NCBI GenBank assembly: GCA_946183175.1 | Contig: CAMHBH010000111.1 | Coordinates: 1 to 7,281, forward strand | DNA length: 7,281 nucleotides | Direction of reading: 5' to 3' | From: an uncultured Oscillibacter sp. | GTDB lineage: Bacteria; Bacillota; Clostridia; Oscillospirales; Oscillospiraceae | In this document: piece after piece, positions 5,578 to 7,281 of the stretch | Layout of the letters: each line of letters begins with the position of its first letter | Position numbering within the stretch: the stretch's first letter is position 1 | Program-made: the position numbers and the translations under genes | The notes under the pieces: model-generated | What the model was told of the DNA's origin: nothing | What the model saw: the letters and a program-made list of their open reading frames with translations, nothing else | Databases searched by the model: none

Positions 5578-7281
5578 TCAGAAATCCTCGGTGACTACGC
5601 GGAGCACCTCGTCACTGCTCGTAATGCCCGACAGTACCAGACGGACGCCGTTTTCCAGCATGGAAATAAATCCGCTCTCCGGGCGCTTCAATTCCTGTTC
5701 GATGGCGTTCCGGCCCCGCTGTTCGTAGATGAGAGTACGCACGCGCGGGGTAATCAGGAGCATTTCAAAGACGGCAATCCGGCCCCGGTAGCCGGTGTTG
5801 AAGCACTCCGGACAGCCCGTGCCGCGGTAGAACTGCAACCCGGTCTTCCCGGAAAGTCCGAGTTGCCGGAGCTCGTTTTCGTCGGGGGTGTAGGCCTTGC
5901 GGCAGTGGGGGCAGACGCGCCGCACAAGTCGCTGTGAGATGACGCCCCGCAACGCGGCGGAGATAATGTACGGCTCCGCGCCGATGTCGCGCAGGCGGTC
6001 AATCGCGCCCACGGCGTCGTTGGTGTGGATGGTGGAGAGCACGACGTGTCCGGTAATCGCCGAACGCATGGCGATGTCGGCGGTCTCGCCGTCGCGGATT
6101 TCGCCGACGGCGATAATATCCGGGTCTTGGCGCAGAATCGCGCGTAAGCCGTTGGCAAACGTCATGTTGGTTTTCTCGTTAATCTGTACCTGATTGATAC
6201 CCTCGATGTTGTACTCTATCGGGTCTTCCAGCGTCACGAGGTTGACTTCCTTCGTGTTCAGCTCGTTAATCATGGCGTACATGGTCGTACTCTTGCCGCT
6301 TCCGGTCGGGCCGACAATCAGAACCATTCCGTTCCGGATTTTCAGCAGTTCCTCGTAGTGGGCGAGGTCGGGGCCCGTCAGGCCGATTGCCTCCCGGCTG
6401 ACGTAGCCGCCGGACTTGTCCAGAAGGCGGAGCACGATTTTCTCCCCGAACGCCGTCGGGAGCGTCGACACGCGGAGGTCTACCGCCTTCTCTTTCGACT
6501 GCACGTTGAAACGCCCGTCCTGCGGAATGCGCCGTTCGGAGATGTCCATAGCGCTCATGATTTTGATACGCGAAATCACGGAGCTTTGGATGTCCTTCGG
6601 CACCGTCAAAATCTCCTGCATGACGCCGTCGATACGCATTCGCACGTAGAGGCCGCTTTCGCGCGGCTCGATATGAATATCGCTGGCGCGCTCCTGTATG
6701 GCGCGCTCTATCATGGAGTTGACCAGGCGGATAGTCGGGGCGCTGTTGACGGAATCGTCGCCCAGTTGCGTGGTGACGAAATTCAGGTCGGGCCCGGAAG
6801 CGGTCTCGCCATTGGCGGCGGCTTCGCGCTTCATGTCCTCGATGGCCTTGGCGGCGTTCTCGTTGCTGTACAGGATTTGAATGGCGTGTTCGACCCCGGC
6901 GGACGTGGCCACCATCGGCACAATTTTTTTGCGAACCGCCTTTCGCACTTCCTCAATGGCGATAAAGTTCATGGGGTCGCTCATGGCGAGGTAGAGTTCG
7001 TCCTTGACCATGCGCACGGGCACCACCTGGTACTGCCGCGCGAGATTCTTCGGCATGGCCTGCGCGAGTTCGGTCGGAATCGGGTAGCGCGTCAGGTCGA
7101 TGAACTCGATACCCAACTGCATCTGCATGGCCTCAATGAGTTGCGTTTCCGTGATGATTCCGTTGGAAATCAGCACCGTTCCGAGACGGTCACGCGTCCC
7201 TTTTTGGAGGTCGAGACCCCGCTGTAATTCTTCTTCACTCAGCGTCCCCGCCGCTAACAGGAGTTCGCCCAGACGTTTGTA
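5578..7281 (-). CDS. pilB: PilB, type IV pilus extension ATPase with MshEN domain (partial, 5' end beyond window)
   Basis: PilB is the cytoplasmic hexameric ATPase that powers pilus assembly through PilC. The frame is open to the window edge and gives 567 residues; the true start is probably only a few codons further out, because the first visible residues YKRLGELL are the usual beginning of the family. Residues 3-26 and 32-55 form two 24-residue RLG...L...G...L...Q motifs with a 5-residue spacer, the MshEN c-di-GMP-binding pattern. The ATPase half has Walker A GPTGSGKST (324-332), Asp box LEDPIEY (351-357), Walker B DPDIIAVGEIRD (386-397) and His box TGHVVLSTIHT (410-420). A zinc-type tetracysteine follows, CPHC at 457-460 and CPEC at 490-493. 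The zinc motif and length mark it as PilB/GspE rather than PilT. A GTG at 7176 inside the second motif is not a credible start. It heads the visible cluster; its promoter is outside. Confidence 0.97.
   Translation of the reverse strand, partial: YKRLGELLLAAGTLSEEELQRGLDLQKGTRDRLGTVLISNGIITETQLIEAMQMQLGIEFIDLTRYPIPTELAQAMPKNLARQYQVVPVRMVKDELYLAMSDPMNFIAIEEVRKAVRKKIVPMVATSAGVEHAIQILYSNENAAKAIEDMKREAAANGETASGPDLNFVTTQLGDDSVNSAPTIRLVNSMIERAIQERASDIHIEPRESGLYVRMRIDGVMQEILTVPKDIQSSVISRIKIMSAMDISERRIPQDGRFNVQSKEKAVDLRVSTLPTAFGEKIVLRLLDKSGGYVSREAIGLTGPDLAHYEELLKIRNGMVLIVGPTGSGKSTTMYAMINELNTKEVNLVTLEDPIEYNIEGINQVQINEKTNMTFANGLRAILRQDPDIIAVGEIRDGETADIAMRSAITGHVVLSTIHTNDAVGAIDRLRDIGAEPYIISAALRGVISQRLVRRVCPHCRKAYTPDENELRQLGLSGKTGLQFYRGTGCPECFNTGYRGRIAVFEMLLITPRVRTLIYEQRGRNAIEQELKRPESGFISMLENGVRLVLSGITSSDEVLRVVTEDF

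Noticed and set aside
4900..6240. Similar nucleotide stretches in pilT and pilB (for example around the TLEDP-encoding sites at 5070 and 6222)
   Set aside because: These are the conserved Asp-box, Walker B and His-box codons of paralogous ATPases rather than a repeat element or recombination scar.
6358..7227. Plus-strand ORF of 289 codons opposite pilB
   Set aside because: Antisense to the conserved PilB N-terminal half; composition typical of a shadow frame.
1..7281. CRISPR array, tRNA, rRNA, insertion sequence or phage gene
   Set aside because: None seen on either strand; coding sequence fills the window and the gaps are 18-74 nt.

Overview
The window holds one leftward (minus-strand) gene cluster for a type IV pilus (T4P) machine. 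In transcription order it reads pilB (5' end cut by the window edge), pilT, pilC, an unusual minor-pilin-like gene, pilD (prepilin peptidase), pilM and pilN (3' end cut by the window edge). Every gene has the same orientation, most gaps are only 18-28 nt, and most starts have a clear Shine-Dalgarno sequence. This is the layout of an operon. Nothing on the plus strand looks like a real gene; the long plus-strand ORFs are antisense shadows of G+C-rich coding sequence.

The organism is probably a G+C-rich Firmicute of the Clostridia, perhaps of the Oscillospiraceae/Ruminococcaceae type. This is inferred from strong AAGGAGG-like ribosome binding sites, use of GTG and TTG starts, the PilB-PilT-PilC-pilin-PilD-PilM-PilN arrangement, and a CPxGGxY...C motif in the pilin-like protein that recalls clostridial pilins. 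No marker gene fixes the taxon.

Region by region: 5578-7281 encodes the extension ATPase PilB, with a complete MshEN-type tandem motif at its N-terminus that predicts c-di-GMP binding. 4507-5553 encodes the retraction ATPase PilT with its AIRNLIR motif. 3258-4478 encodes the inner-membrane platform protein PilC. 3184-3257 is the longest gap and carries a plausible internal sigma-A promoter. 2461-3183 encodes a TTG-initiated pilin-like protein that lacks the usual Glu5. 1648-2442 encodes the bifunctional prepilin peptidase/N-methylase. 541-1626 encodes actin-like PilM. 1-518 encodes the N-terminal part of PilN.

How they would work together: PilD processes prepilins, PilB and PilC drive pilus extension, PilT drives retraction, and PilM-PilN forms the alignment subcomplex linking the cytoplasmic ATPases to the membrane. 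The product should be a retractile pilus (twitching, adhesion or DNA uptake). This is a recognisable system rather than a new one. The least explained parts are the Glu5-less minor pilin with its long aromatic-rich C-terminal region, its possible private promoter, and the divergent cytoplasmic N-termini of PilM and PilN.
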